Source: Pinus tabuliformis (taxonomy: Eukaryota > Streptophyta > Pinopsida > Pinales > Pinaceae). From it: DNA of 64,000 nt. The translations under genes and the position numbers were made by a program. Positions 36,982 to 47,962 of the stretch are shown here, one piece after another (positions within the stretch are counted from its first letter, which is position 1; every line of letters begins with the position of its first letter). The notes under the pieces are model-generated. The model did no database searches. It was not told the origin of the DNA and worked only from the letters and a program-made list of their open reading frames with translations. Where the stretch lies: positions 280,692,598 to 280,756,597 of the forward strand of contig CM062804.1 in assembly GCA_031772625.1 (NCBI GenBank), written 5' to 3'.

Positions 36982-37570
36982 CACTTCTTTTGGTGATGCA
37001 TGGCATACATTCTCAAACCTTCCTCTAAAGTTTTATTCACTCTTTATATTGGGCTATTTGTCTAAGGATGATAAGTAGTACTAAAATCTAACTATGTTCT
37101 AAAAACAAGAAACAATGGATTCCAAAACTTGGAAGTGAAGTTAGCATTTCAATCTGATATAATCTTCTTACACACAACATGTAGCCTAAATATTTCCTTC
37201 ATGGATATACAGGCTATATCAATAGCTTTGTGAGTGGACTTGATGACTATGAAGTGAATTTCATTCCTTAGCTTGTCCACCACCACCATAATGGAAACAT
37301 GTTTCACTATTTTTGGTAAGCCTGTAATGAGGTACATGGATATGAATTTCCACTTCCACTTAGGGATTGGGATTGGTTACAACAATCCTGGTGGATGCCT
37401 ACATTCTACCTTTCCTTGATGGTATTCTAAACACTTGGCAATTTATTAAATAACATCCTTCTTCAATCTAAGCCAATAATACATTTTCATTATGGTTGTT
37501 CTCATCTTTAGTTAACTAGGATGACCTCAGTAATATCTTTTGTGAAAATCTGCCATGGTGATCCTCCTTA
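36982..37570 (-). pseudogene. older gypsy integrase, right half
   Basis: The minus strand reads, from high to low positions, a zinc-binding part with MKMYYWLRLKKDV near 37460 and CLEYHQGKVECR near 37420. PIPKWKWKFISMYLITGLPK follows, then SIMVVVDKLRNEIHFIVIKS, MKEIFRLHVV and LRMYAMHHQKK. Element A cuts it just after the last block. Confidence 0.75.
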
Positions 37571-38251
37571 GATGTAATTCTCATGGGCCCCCCAACCGAG
37601 CAACGATACAAACAACCAAATCTTGGGTATTGCAAAAATTTCAACGGAATCTCATAAACCCTAGCACTTTAACCACGACTCATCTCTAGAGCCCCTATAT
37701 TTTCCATTTAATACACATTTTTTCCTCTAATTGCATATACTAGAGCTACCATGATTTATACTTGTACCTATCATTAGCGTGCAAATTCATACAATGCAAT
37801 TTTGCATACACAATCCATATAACACCCAACACACATATATTAAGTTAGCCATTATTCATAATAATTCATATATGCATACAGGATTATCAATTAGCATTCA
37901 CATAATATATACCGTACTAGGGTTTGATGGAATTATTTTCATTTATGGAAAAGGAGAAAGATGAGTAGCAAGGTATATAGGAGCAGCACGATATGGAGTA
38001 GTAGCAAAGGAGTAGCAAAAAGTGATATGGCATATTCAAAAAGAAGTAAGAGATGAAGATTATGGCAAAGGAACAAGAAATTAGAAATAACATATCTGGT
38101 ATTGATGCTTGCATGTGTTGTGAATTGATTCTTTCATGTGTTATGTGTTGCATGATTTGAAGACTAGTTTGTTGGAGAAAATTGTTGTGATGTAAGGCAA
38201 GACACCATAACAGAAAAGGAAATACTCCATGACAACAAAGGCAAGGCTACT
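37570..38251. other. no recognisable gene
   Basis: Low-complexity AT-rich flank between copies A and B, with no domain seen. Confidence 0.5.
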
Positions 38252-38256
38252 GAGAC

Positions 38257-38581
38257 TATTAGGTCCCTATAATACTAGTGATTCCCCTATTAATATTGTC
38301 TTTGTATCCCTTATTGTTATTGTTGTGCCCCTATTGTCCCCATATTGTTATTATTGTGCCCCATAGAGTCCCACTATTATTATTTTTGTGCCTTTATATT
38401 ACTATTGTTAGGTCAGCTTTGGTTATATTGTGACGCCTTAGACTCCTATATATAGAAAGGAGGTTTTTTCATTTGAATCATCAAAGAACTTCTCATGTAA
38501 AGGAGGTTTCCCCCTCGAAGAGCCTTATTTCTAAGGCATTGATCTATCTTTTCTATCTTTTTGTGAGCTCGTTTCATAACA
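38257..38581 (+). repeat. 5' LTR of copy B
   Basis: 325 bp, ending CATAACA and followed by the primer site TTTGGTATCAGAGC. Confidence 0.9.
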
Positions 38582-38596
38582 TTTGGTATCAGAGCT
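38582..38596 (+). promoter_or_regulatory. primer-binding site of copy B, initiator tRNA-Met type
   Basis: TTTGGTATCAGAGC directly after the LTR. The same site follows the 5' LTRs of copies A (31480) and D (58278, minus). Confidence 0.85.
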
Positions 38597-39257
38597 TTTG
38601 ATTCCAGGGTTTCGTTGCTCCAAACAGGTCATCATGGAATTTTAACTATAACTTTTTTCTGCGTCATTTAAGAAGCAAAAATGAAAACCCATTTGAGACA
38701 AAATCTCACTGAACCTCGGGCTCGAAATTCAAATCTTGTCTTGCTATATTTTTGGAGATATAATCTAAGGAAGTTAGGGTTTTGGAAAACCCTCGAATTA
38801 CATTCTAAAGAGGTGACCTTGGGAAAATCATCATAACTTTCGCACTGAGCATCAAATTGAATTTTTGTAAGAAGTTACAGAAAGAGGATGGACTATAGTT
38901 ATTTTGGGTATCATTTTCCATACCTAAGGTTAAAACAGTGACCTGTGGCACATCGTACAAGTTCGCTCTACTGAATTAGTCCATACTCAGGTCATTGTGG
39001 GAGATTTGGCATAACTATTCATTGGAGAATCCAATCCTGATCAAACTTGCGGGGTTAAAAATATTGCTCAGAGGGTTACTGCAGGCAGAAATTTCAGACC
39101 TTGGAGATCCACAATTACAGAGATACATCAGATTCAATATTGAGCTCCTACAAAATGAAAAAAGGTGTGTAGCTTTTCTAAAATTTTTGCATAAGCTTGG
39201 TTTGAAAAATTATTTTGAAGGAATTCAAAGGGAATAGTGAAGCATTATTATCGGTAA

Positions 39258-41134
39258 TTGATGCCCCAAAGAAATAAAATGGAAACACCTAGTAAGAAAC
39301 TTGAAAGCTCTAGCATGACTCATGAAGAAGGGGAGGAAATGCAACATGATATATCAAAATTACGAGACCAAGTGCAACAAATTTCACTTGCACAAAAAGT
39401 AACAAAAGATAAGATGGGTGGTTTAAAGAAAGACGTAGAAGCTAAGATGTATGGCATGGAAGCTAAGATGGATGGTTTAAGGAAATGTGTAGAAGCTGAG
39501 ATGATTGATGTGGAAGCTAAGATGGATGGCGTGGAAGCTAAGATGGATGGCGTAAGGTGGATGATTTAAACAAAGGCATGGAAGATTTGAAGACAAATTT
39601 GAAGACAGATTTGACAATGTTTCTACAAGAAATGCTTACTAATGACAAAAGGGTAGTAGATGAAACTCATGATGAGAAAAAAATAAATGTTAATCATGAT
39701 TTCATAGACTCTAATGTTGGATCGAAGAACCACCATGTTTCAAAGATTGATATGAGGAAGTTTCATGGCATTGATCCCGGAACATGAATACTATAGATGG
39801 AACAATTTTTCAATCTCCATAATGTGCAAAACACACAAAAGGTACGGATTGCAACTTTATATTTGGAACCAAATCAGCTTGTATGGTATCAATGGCTTTG
39901 CTCTCATAAAAAAATTGTCACTTGGGCTATTTTTACGAATGAAATGATAACACATTATGAGGATATAAAAAGAAACACTTTTTTTAGCCAATTAATAAAT
40001 CTCAAACAAAAGGGTTCAATGATGGAGCACATTGAGGACCTCCAAAAATTTAATATAAGGGTAAAAGATATTCGAGAGGAGCATAGGATTGATGTATTCA
40101 TAGGGACTTTAAAAGATATCTTCCAACATGAGGTTCACCTTTGGGAAGCAGATTAATTGGAGAAGGCATTCAGGTTGGCAAGAAAAGTGGAAAGCAAAAT
40201 TATGGCAACAAGAAATCCTACCACTCACATTCATAAAGATGGAAGTGTTGCTACCCCTAGCCATCCACAACCTACAAGGTTGACACCACAACAATTGGAA
40301 GAAAAAAGAGAAAAAGGGCTTTGTTACAGTTGTGATAGCAAATACACTAAAGGTCATAAGTGTGCCGAGAAGAAATTAATTTATGTAGATTGTGAAAAGT
40401 AAGAATAAAAGCATAAATAAACATCAAAAGAAGAGGATACACACTAGAAACAAACCCTAGAAAAAGAAGAAATGAATCTGGCCATATCTTGTAATGCATT
40501 GGCAGGAATTACCACTCCTCAAGCTATTAATACAAAAGGGCATATCAGGAAGAAAAAGGTAATATTGTTGATTGATTCAGGAAGTACCCAAAATTTTATT
40601 CAATGTAAGATAGCCAAGGAATTGAATTGCTTCCTATATCCAGCACTAGAGTGTCAAGTGATGGTTGCAAGTGGAGGAAACATAAATTGCTTAGGAAAGT
40701 GCCATAATATCAAGCTATCCATGGGAGGATATGTATTGAATAACCCAATTCTTTCCATTCCAATGGGTGGTGTTGATGTTGTACTAGGAATCCAATGGCT
40801 ACAACCCTTGGGTACAATAACTTTTAATTTTCAAGAACTTCTCATGAAATTCTCTTCATAAGGAAAGGAAGTTGAATTAAGAGGTATCATAGGGAAACCA
40901 GGAAATATAATCAACTCTAACAGAATGAAAAATCTTCTAAAGAAAGAATAATGAGGCATAATTTTACAATTATGTTCACTAGAGTTTCCCACATCAAAAT
41001 CATCCATTTCTCCAGATCTCCAAAAAGCCTTGGACAATAATTCAAAGGCATTTGAGACTCCCAGAGGCCTCCCACATATTCGTGATCATGATCATGCTAT
41101 TAATTTGATTCTAGGAAGTGTTCCTCCAAACATC
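39258..41134 (+). pseudogene. gag and protease of copy B
   Basis: Gag starts near 39261 (PQRNKMETPSKKLESSSMTH). It has repeated EAKMDGV units at 39435-39560, the TKRNTFFSQL-type core and CYSCDSKYTKGHKC near 40325. The protease block ILLIDSGSTQNFIQCKIAKE lies near 40560. The sequence reaches the start of reverse transcriptase before element C. Degraded. Confidence 0.8.
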
Positions 41135-42543
41135 AGGCCTGTTATCACCTGGATTGAACCTCAGGCTGAAGGGAGGCAAGCTAGGGTAACCACAAACCAC
41201 ACATAGCCAAATAGCTAGCCCTACTAGGCCAAGAGAGGGCTCTCTCCATAACTATCTCAACCAAAATGACTGGATTGGGTAAAGGATATTAGGCTAGGTA
41301 TAGTAGCATGAAAGTTTTGGTTGGACTTTGAAGTGATTTTACCAAATCAGGAGGAGCTGAATAGTTTAGGTATAGGGAACTAGGTTAGAATTGCAGGGTG
41401 TTCATTGGGGCAAGGTAGGCATAGACTTTAGCACTAAAGATCTTGATGGGGTGATATGTTTTAGACTGGTGGGAAGCTAAGAAGGGCATGTGAAAACCAT
41501 GAATCCTTCCTAGACCGTAGAAAACATGAAATAGTGAATTGTTTCCCAAGGCAGAGCACTGATGCAATGAATTATGCCTATAAAACTTGAAAACATTCAA
41601 CTAGAAGCAATGAAATGATTGTTGGCATACATAAAACATATAAACATGTAATCACAGAATAATAAATTGTACCAAAACTCCATACCACGGGGATCCCATG
41701 AAAATAGTTGCAATTCTTATTAATCTCCTACCAAACCGCTTACAAAAGATGTACAATCAACGTCTGAGCATCCAGCTGAGTCCAACCCTTTACCATGAGA
41801 AATAAGAAGAATATATAGAGATTATTTCAACCTCCTCCCATCCTCAAGGCTCAAATCCCTAAGATTAGGAGCTAATCTAACTAATACTGAACAAAAAACA
41901 ATAATATAGGCATCATCAACAACTTGCCTCTAAAAGTGAAAAATTGATTCATTTGAGCTCAAACTAACTTCTAAAGCAATGAATAAACCCTCTATCACTA
42001 TTTATATATCATAATTACATGCCAAGTCATCATTTACAATAGTAAATAATCCACCATGAGAGAGAATCCATGATTACAGTAAAAAAACTGGAAAAATAAC
42101 AACCCTAAGCAAAACTGCCAAAAGGGCAACACCACTTTTAGGTCCCTTTTGGAGGCCTTCTTGGCATCCCAATTGAGCCCATGATAGCTCATTGGAAATA
42201 TCTTCAAGTATTATTTCCAAAACACCTGGCATTTCTAGATTTGAAGCTCATTTGACCCCTCAAAACTTGATTCTTCCAACACTCCTTCTGTGTGTCCAAA
42301 AAGTGGTAGAAAGGTCATTTTTATGGTGTTTTTTAAACTTTTGGTTGATTAGTTCTGCCCCATTTGAAACTTGGTAGGGTGCATATCCTCATCGCTCTGA
42401 ATCGAAAAATGCAAACCATTTCTTTAATGGGTCCCCTAGGAAAAGCGTAGCGCCACCGCAATTTTCCTGTGTATTGAAATCCAAAATTTGCAAATGACAA
42501 AATTTGCTCCAAATTTTCCCAAATTTGGTGAGAAGCACTAGCG

Positions 42544-43425
42544 TCATGTGCTCTGATGAGCTAAGGAATCTTCAGCCAGCATCTTAACTCTATGCTCCTC
42601 CTTTTTGGCTTTCAAGGCCCAACTTAGCCTAGTTTTCATTCTCTTGACCTTCATATTGCAAATCTTGTTTCGGGTCCTATAACGATAGGCCATGTGTCTG
42701 ATCATCTGATTATCTTTGTTGGCCTTCCGTAGAAGCTTCTCAAGGTGTAGGTTGACTCTTTCAAGCCAAGTCTCCTTATCATATTCAATCTCCTGCTCAA
42801 TAGGAGTCAAAGTGACTTGTTCTTCTTTGTCACTTTGTCATTTCAGCTTGAGAATTTCTAGCTCCATGAGGACTTGTTTGTTACTCAATTGTTTGTTTTC
42901 TTGCTCCAAGTATGTAGTGACATATTTGGCCCTCCCCAAATTGTCCGCCAAAGCTTTCACTTGAGCTTCTCTTTCCCGTATGATGATTTCTTTGATGGTT
43001 TCTTTGTCCTCAGCCTCTAAGTCAATGATTTCAACCCCATGACATGTATAACACTGCTCTAGCTCATCATGCTAAGTCAATTCAAAGTCCCTTCCCTCCT
43101 CATCATTAAGACTCTACTCTGGCATATTTTCCTTGCCTTTGTGCAGCTGCTACACCTGTACTTGTTGTGTCAATGAAGAAGGCAAAGCCCCTTCCACATC
43201 CTGTGGAGCTAGCATTTTCCTATAAGCTAATGAAGAAGGCAAGGCCCCTTCCACATCCCATGGAGAAAACACTTGCCTATCTGCAAAAAATAATCTCCTA
43301 GTTCCCCTCTCATATGTCATGTAAACGAGCACCCCAATGGTTCTTGTCTCCTTGGCCTCCTCATTTGTTTTTACTTGGCTATAAGTTGCTCTTGCTTCTT
43401 GAGACATTGGTGGAGGAATTTCAGG
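42544..43425 (-). pseudogene. unrecognised coding region of element C, downstream part
   Basis: Frames at 43407-43150 and 42810-42544 lie on the same strand beyond the Penelope-like insertion. The first contains a doubled VEGALPSSL unit. The second is Lys/Arg/Glu-rich, with KEEHRVKMLAEDSL at its end and probable coiled coil. No known domain. Confidence 0.4.
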
Positions 43426-43437
43426 ATCCCTGAAGAT

Positions 43438-43605
43438 TACAAAAAAAAAATTCGGCGAAGATCACATGAGACATTATTTGTCGACGCGTTTCGAACCAAC
43501 TAGTGTGGTTCATCGTCAGGACAAGTTGAAGAAATAGATCCAGCTTCGCATGTTAAATAGTCTGAGCAGAGACTCCAACGGCTAATTTTGACCTACGGTC
43601 CATAG
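43438..43605 (-). repeat. terminal repeat (pLTR-like) of the Penelope-like element, left copy
   Basis: It contains the 'ttcggcgaagatcacatgag' end, the hammerhead and 'ctgagcagagactcc'. It is the inverted partner of 45590-45774, which carries a small extra duplication near 45610-45630. Confidence 0.85.
43478..43524 (-). ncRNA. hammerhead ribozyme motif, type I, left end
   Basis: It is the same 47-base motif as at 45687-45733 but on the minus strand, differing only in one loop II base. Stem I, CTGACGA, stem II, GAAA and the three-base-pair stem III are all intact. Confidence 0.8.
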
Positions 43606-43905
43606 GTCAAATACTATTCATAATTTAATATTATTATTATTAATAAATTATTCATCAATTATTATAAAATATATATATCATATAGTTGAGGTTAAAATTT
43701 TTATTAAAAGGTTAGTTAGAAAAGGTAAATTATTTGATTTAATAATATAAGTAATTATTTATACTTAATATTTTATTGGTAAAATAGCCTTGATAATAAT
43801 ATATTATTAATATTAGTAGTGAAAATATTATTATTAATTTAATATTATTAATATTAATATTATTATTATTATTATTATTTATGGAAAAAAGTTAAATTAA
43901 CGGTT

Positions 43906-44480
43906 AACAAGACTAATAGCTACTTTTGACTAGGTACCTTAAAAAATGCTACCCGGGACCAGTCCTTTAAATAAATTAATAATAAAAATATATAATAGTT
44001 ATGTTCAATTATTACCTAAAAAAATAATTCATGTTAAAAGTTAGTTAAGGACAAATAACTAAAAATCATATCTAAGGGGAAAAATTACCCTAGAGGGGAC
44101 AGTGCCTCAAATAATAATAAATAAGTAAAATTATTTTTTAAATAAATAAACAACTCAATTAGTAAAAATAATTTATAAAAATAGTTAGTTAGAGATAAAT
44201 AATTAAAAATTATATCTAGGGGAAAAAATATTTCTCATAGAGGGACCAATCCCTTAGAATAAATAAATTAATTATGTGAAAACTTTTATATTAATAAAAC
44301 TTATATGATAATAGTTAGTAATAAATAACCAAAAATTATATTGAATTAAATTATATTAAAATTAAAATATAATTAAAACTAAATTATATTAAAATTATAT
44401 TATTAAATTATATTAAAATCATGTTATAATAATTAAAATTATATTACCCTAGGGGGACCAACCCCCTAAAATAACATGAT
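43906..44480. repeat. AT-rich diverged tandem repeat in the Penelope-like 3' region
   Basis: Three to four degenerate units of about 130-150 bp. Each has 'gttagt(ta)...aaataa-taaaaattatatc', then a G/C-rich 'ctagaggggaccaatccctt' variant (near 43965, 44090, 44245 and 44455), then AT-rich filler. An AAT microsatellite follows at 44710-44745. Confidence 0.55.
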
Positions 44481-44756
44481 TTAGTTCAAAAAATTAAAAT
44501 TTTTAAGTTAAATTAGTAATTCAAAATACTTCGTGATAATATTTATTTACAAATAAATTAATAAAAATAAGAAGGAATTAAAAACCGGACCATTAAAATG
44601 AGTAAAATAAAAATATATATGTATATATAAAAATATATAGAAGAATAAATAAATAAATAAATAAATAATTAAATAATTAAAAATAATTAAATAAATACAT
44701 AAATAAATAAAATAATAATAATAATAATAATAATAAAATAATAATAAAAAAAAGGA

Positions 44757-45471
44757 CTAGGTCGAGAGTGCTGGGACCCAACACCGACTGATTTTCCAGC
44801 CATCATCTCTATTGAGATTACTCGGCCTCTTTTCAATCTCAAGCGCCTCCCTAAATTTTCGATGATGGAAGTGCGAAACCTTAGCAATAACACTAGCTTC
44901 TTCAATACAAACATGATGATTGGTTTTCTCGGCGTGCTCAGCCAAAGCGGAAGACTTAGTACGCCTATGCTTAAGATCAGCTGCATGTTCACTAATCCTC
45001 TAATTAATGGAGCGACCAGTTTCCCCAATGTACGAGGTCCCACAGGAACAGGGGATCAAGTACACACTTTACATATCCTTAGGGTCGATAGGATCCTTCG
45101 CTGATTTGAGGGACATGTGATTGGTGTTCAGGGGCCTAAAGGTCACAGGAACATCATGCGACCTGAGAATCCTACCAATGTTATCAGTAGTCCCCTGAAC
45201 ATAAGGAAGAAGGACACCAGGAACTCGCTCCTTTGGTTCTCGATGAGATACCGAATTCTTCGAAGCTTTAACGAAAGTCCTCTGACCTAGGAATCTACTA
45301 TAACCGTTTTCAACAAAGACATCGAGGAGATGGGATTTTTCTTTCTCAAAACTCTCCTTATCCGAGATCCTTAGGGCCCGAGTATTGAGAACACCCATAT
45401 TTTGAGCCGGGAAATGATGGGAACTGGCATGAAGATACTGGTCAGTATGGGTTTTCTTCCGAAAAACTTGG
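44757..45471 (-). pseudogene. Penelope-type reverse transcriptase end and GIY-YIG endonuclease
   Basis: Near 45460-45370 the minus strand reads KKTHTDQYLHASSHHFPAQ, matching the reverse transcriptase C-terminal region of Penelope elements. SFEKEKSHLLDVFVENGYSR and LLPYVQGTTDNIGRIL follow. The endonuclease begins near 45040 with VYLIPCSCGTSYIGETGRSI, containing the VY and YIG pair, the conserved Arg and a Cys pair. SALAEHAEKTNHH and KFREALEIE, with the catalytic Glu position, come next, then NLNRDDGWKISRCWVP near 44790. It is broken and 5' truncated. Confidence 0.85.
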
Positions 45472-45590
45472 ATTTTCTTTCTGCCAAGTTTTTCGGAAGA
45501 AAACCCATACTGAGCAGTATCTTCATGCCAGTTCCCATCATTTCCCGGCTCAAAAGATGGGTGTTCTCAATACCCTGGCTTCTCGGGCCC
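45374..45590. repeat. large palindrome in the Penelope-like element
   Basis: Arms at 45374-45471 and 45484-45590 are inverted copies of the same reverse transcriptase stretch, about 95% alike, around a 12-base spacer. The right arm has a small insertion near its outer end. It marks the head-to-head junction of two oppositely oriented copies. Confidence 0.9.
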
Positions 45591-45686
45591 TATGGACCAT
45601 AGGTCAAGATTAGCCGTTGGTCGATTTAGCCATTGGAGTCTCTGCTCAGACTATTTAACATGCTAAGCTGGATCTGTTTCTTCAAC

Positions 45687-45733
45687 TTGTCCTGACGATG
45701 AACCACACTGGTTGGTTCGAAACGCGTCGACAA
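45687..45733 (+). ncRNA. hammerhead ribozyme motif, type I, right end
   Basis: Stem I is TTGTC (45687-45691) with GACAA (45729-45733). The core CTGACGA is at 45692-45698. Stem II is GAACC (45700-45704) with GGTTC (45714-45718). The GAAA box is at 45719-45722. Stem III is only ACG/CGT (45722-45727). Self-cleavage would follow C45728, in a GTC context. All canonical core bases are present, with one extra T between core and stem II. Such short-stem-III hammerheads are known in Penelope-like elements and are thought to work best as dimers. Confidence 0.8.
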
Positions 45734-45784
45734 ATGATGTCTCATGTGATCTTCGCCGAAATTTTTTTGTAAACTTGATATGGA

Positions 45785-46549
45785 TCACAGAAGCCTAAAA
45801 TCCCTGAAGATCTCATGAGAAATAAGGGTCTCCCAAGAGATGTTAAGGAGACTAAGATGATGTAGCACAATGACCTTGATCAGGGAGTAATGATAAAGAC
45901 TACTCATGTACTGAGCGTGTGGCTTCATTTGGACAATATAAGCCATCTTCTCAATACTCCTGAACAAGTAGTAAGGGAGGTTTAACATCCTCACCCTGGT
46001 AAAATGCATGAGGAACCTGATGTGATAACTGTATAGCCTGGAGAATCTGCCCTCACAAGTGGAATACTTCATGATGATTTTCATTATGGGGACATACTTG
46101 TTCTCAAGAAATCTGAAAGGAAATAGTCTCTTCACCTCATTTATGTACTAGGGTTTGATATAAGGTTCATAATAGTACTCATACAGTTCTTGGCACTTGA
46201 ACCACTTCTACCCTACATTAGGAATCCTGGTGGCATCTGAAATGATGGAAGATGAAATGGTGAAATTTACCACAACAAGAGTCACCCTGTTATCCCGAAG
46301 ATGGGCTGCAAAAAGTATAGTGAGCTCCGGGTGATATTGAACTCTCTCTACCTGTTCACAAAATTCATCGCAGCCAGGGTATCTGAAACATGTGACAGCC
46401 AACTTAGAGGTCTGCAATTCACTAAGGTTTGATGGTTCTTCTCTGATAATTCTACCTCCCTTGTGTGGTTTTCTCAGTTGCATGGCTCTATCTACTGAAG
46501 TTTCACTACCTGTGTTCTCCTCCTTATATTCTCGGTCTTCCAGGTCCAT
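45785..46549 (-). pseudogene. unrecognised coding region of element C, upstream part
   Basis: Two frames, 46549-46208 (113 codons) and 46135-45785 (116 codons), have a composition that looks coding. The first starts MDLEDREYKEENTGSE. The second has PIMKIIMKYSTCEGRFSRLY and MLNLPYYLFRSIEKMAYIVQ. I know no family for it; a gag-like or structural role can only be guessed. The region ends at the Penelope-like insertion. Confidence 0.45.
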
Positions 46550-47962
46550 GTTTGCGAGGTTGAGGTATATGGAAATGAGGAATGAGGGGATAGAAGATGA
46601 GCTTGTGGCTAGGAAATGAATGGAGGAGTTGGAAATGAGAGGGAGGGTTTTGTTTGCTTGAGATTTTCACTTGGGGAAGAGGGACAAAGGGGAATGTGAA
46701 TAATATGGAATAGTGGTAAAGGGGAAAGGGGAAAGGGTGATAGTGAAATAGGGATAGGGGAATTTTAGGATTGTAGGGCTGGGTGCTAGGATGAATAGTA
46801 AGGATTTAAGGTCTAAGCATCATTAGGGAGATTTTAGGGTTTGAGATTAAACATGGAAAATGATGCTTATAACTTAGATTTTCAAATCAAAACCAAGGTG
46901 AAGGATATTTACTTACCTGTGAAGATGGAGAGCAAGAGCAATTTTGAAGTTTGGTTGAGGGTTTGGAGGTTTATGGGCTCTCCTGCTAAAAACGCAGCGC
47001 TAGCGCTCAAAAGCGTGGCGCTAGGACAAAAGCACAAGGCCTGTGTTACTTTTCACTAGGAAAATCAAGAAAAAGTGCAGCGCCGATCTCCAAAACTGAA
47101 GCGTTAGTCTACTTCAGCCAAAAGCGTAGTGCCACTCTGCCAAAAGTGTGGTGTCTGACTTTCTTCACTCTAAATCACTCAAGCTTGTCTTCTTTTCTCA
47201 CCTTTTCACTCCTTGCTTGGAAAATGAAGATAGTGAGTTTGAAAATGAAGTGTGAGGGCTTAAATGGGAGTGGATTTTGATTTTTCACTTGAAAAACCCA
47301 CTTTTCTAATGTTTCTTGTTCTTCTTTAAAACTCTATTTTAATGCCTTTTTCTTCTTTTTGTCTTTGCAGGTGGATAAATGCTCAATTTGACTTGATTTC
47401 TGTAGTGTTCTTTGTCTTGAAAGAAGGAGAAATTCTCTGGTGCAGCTGAGATCAATTATTGCATATAGGGACTTATAATTACATATGAAATACAAATAAA
47501 CTTAAAATACTTTGTTTTCACCTTAGAAACATGTTTTTGAGGTGAAAATTACATTAGCTTAAAAGATAATAACTCAGTAGCTATGACTTACAAACCATCA
47601 TGCTTGATTTATCAATCACCCTCATACACTTGCTGGCCTTTATTTACACTTTAAAATCAAACTTTTGACCTTGGTGGTGAAATCCTAAGACCTAATGAAA
47701 GCATGCCCTATGACCTAATGAAATGATGACTGTAGATTGATCATGAAACCATAACTGAAGACCACATAAAGAAGGATCAACAAGTATACTCTATGAGGTA
47801 AAAATATATATTTTATAAAGAGAGGACAACCACTAGTGGATCAATATGTCATGACCTAATGGAATGATGCAAAATTTTCAGTATGGGACCCCTAAAATGA
47901 AAATGCAAAGAGCGAATTTTGATCCGTGATGGAAGTATGCAGATACTAACACTAATAAGGCC

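Larger units (their letters stand above)
43438..45799 (-). mobile_element. Penelope-like retroelement (Dryad-like) inserted in element C
   Basis: It is flanked by a 12-bp direct repeat ATCCCTGAAGAT (43426-43437 and 45800-45811). Both ends carry the same roughly 170-bp terminal piece in opposite orientation (43438-43605 and 45590-45774). The minus strand holds the end of a Penelope-type reverse transcriptase and a GIY-YIG endonuclease, followed by a long AT-rich 3' region. The right part is a short plus-strand copy joined head to head. It is 5' truncated and carries several breaks. In plants such GIY-YIG elements are known from conifers (Dryad), attributed to ancient transfer from animals. Confidence 0.85.
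42441..47134. repeat. scattered AAAAGCGTAGCGCCA motif near the ends of element C
   Basis: Copies or variants lie at 42441-42455 on one side and around 46990-47022, 47071-47084, 47101-47107 and 47119-47134 on the other. They stand out as GC-rich words in AT-rich DNA, and all read in the same direction on the plus strand. Confidence 0.5.
41140..47957 (-). mobile_element. element C: unidentified 6.8-kb insertion with a 5-bp target duplication
   Basis: It is flanked by AGGCC at 41135-41139 and 47958-47962, exactly where copies A and D run without a break. One end is TGTTATCACC and the other ends CACTAATA, near the TG...CA pattern of LTR elements. I could not find matching LTRs by eye. It carries a fragmented reading frame on the minus strand (46549 to 42544) that I do not recognise, and no reverse transcriptase of its own. 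A large non-autonomous LTR element (LARD-like) is the best guess. A Penelope-like element sits inside it. Broken. Confidence 0.65.

Noticed and set aside
44700-44750. AAT-type microsatellite as a functional element
   Set aside because: A simple repeat in extremely AT-rich DNA at the end of the Penelope coding part; no evidence for more.
45371-45602. Mirror-image open frames with nearly the same protein on both strands
   Set aside because: They arise from the palindrome in the Penelope-like element and are not in its true reading frame.
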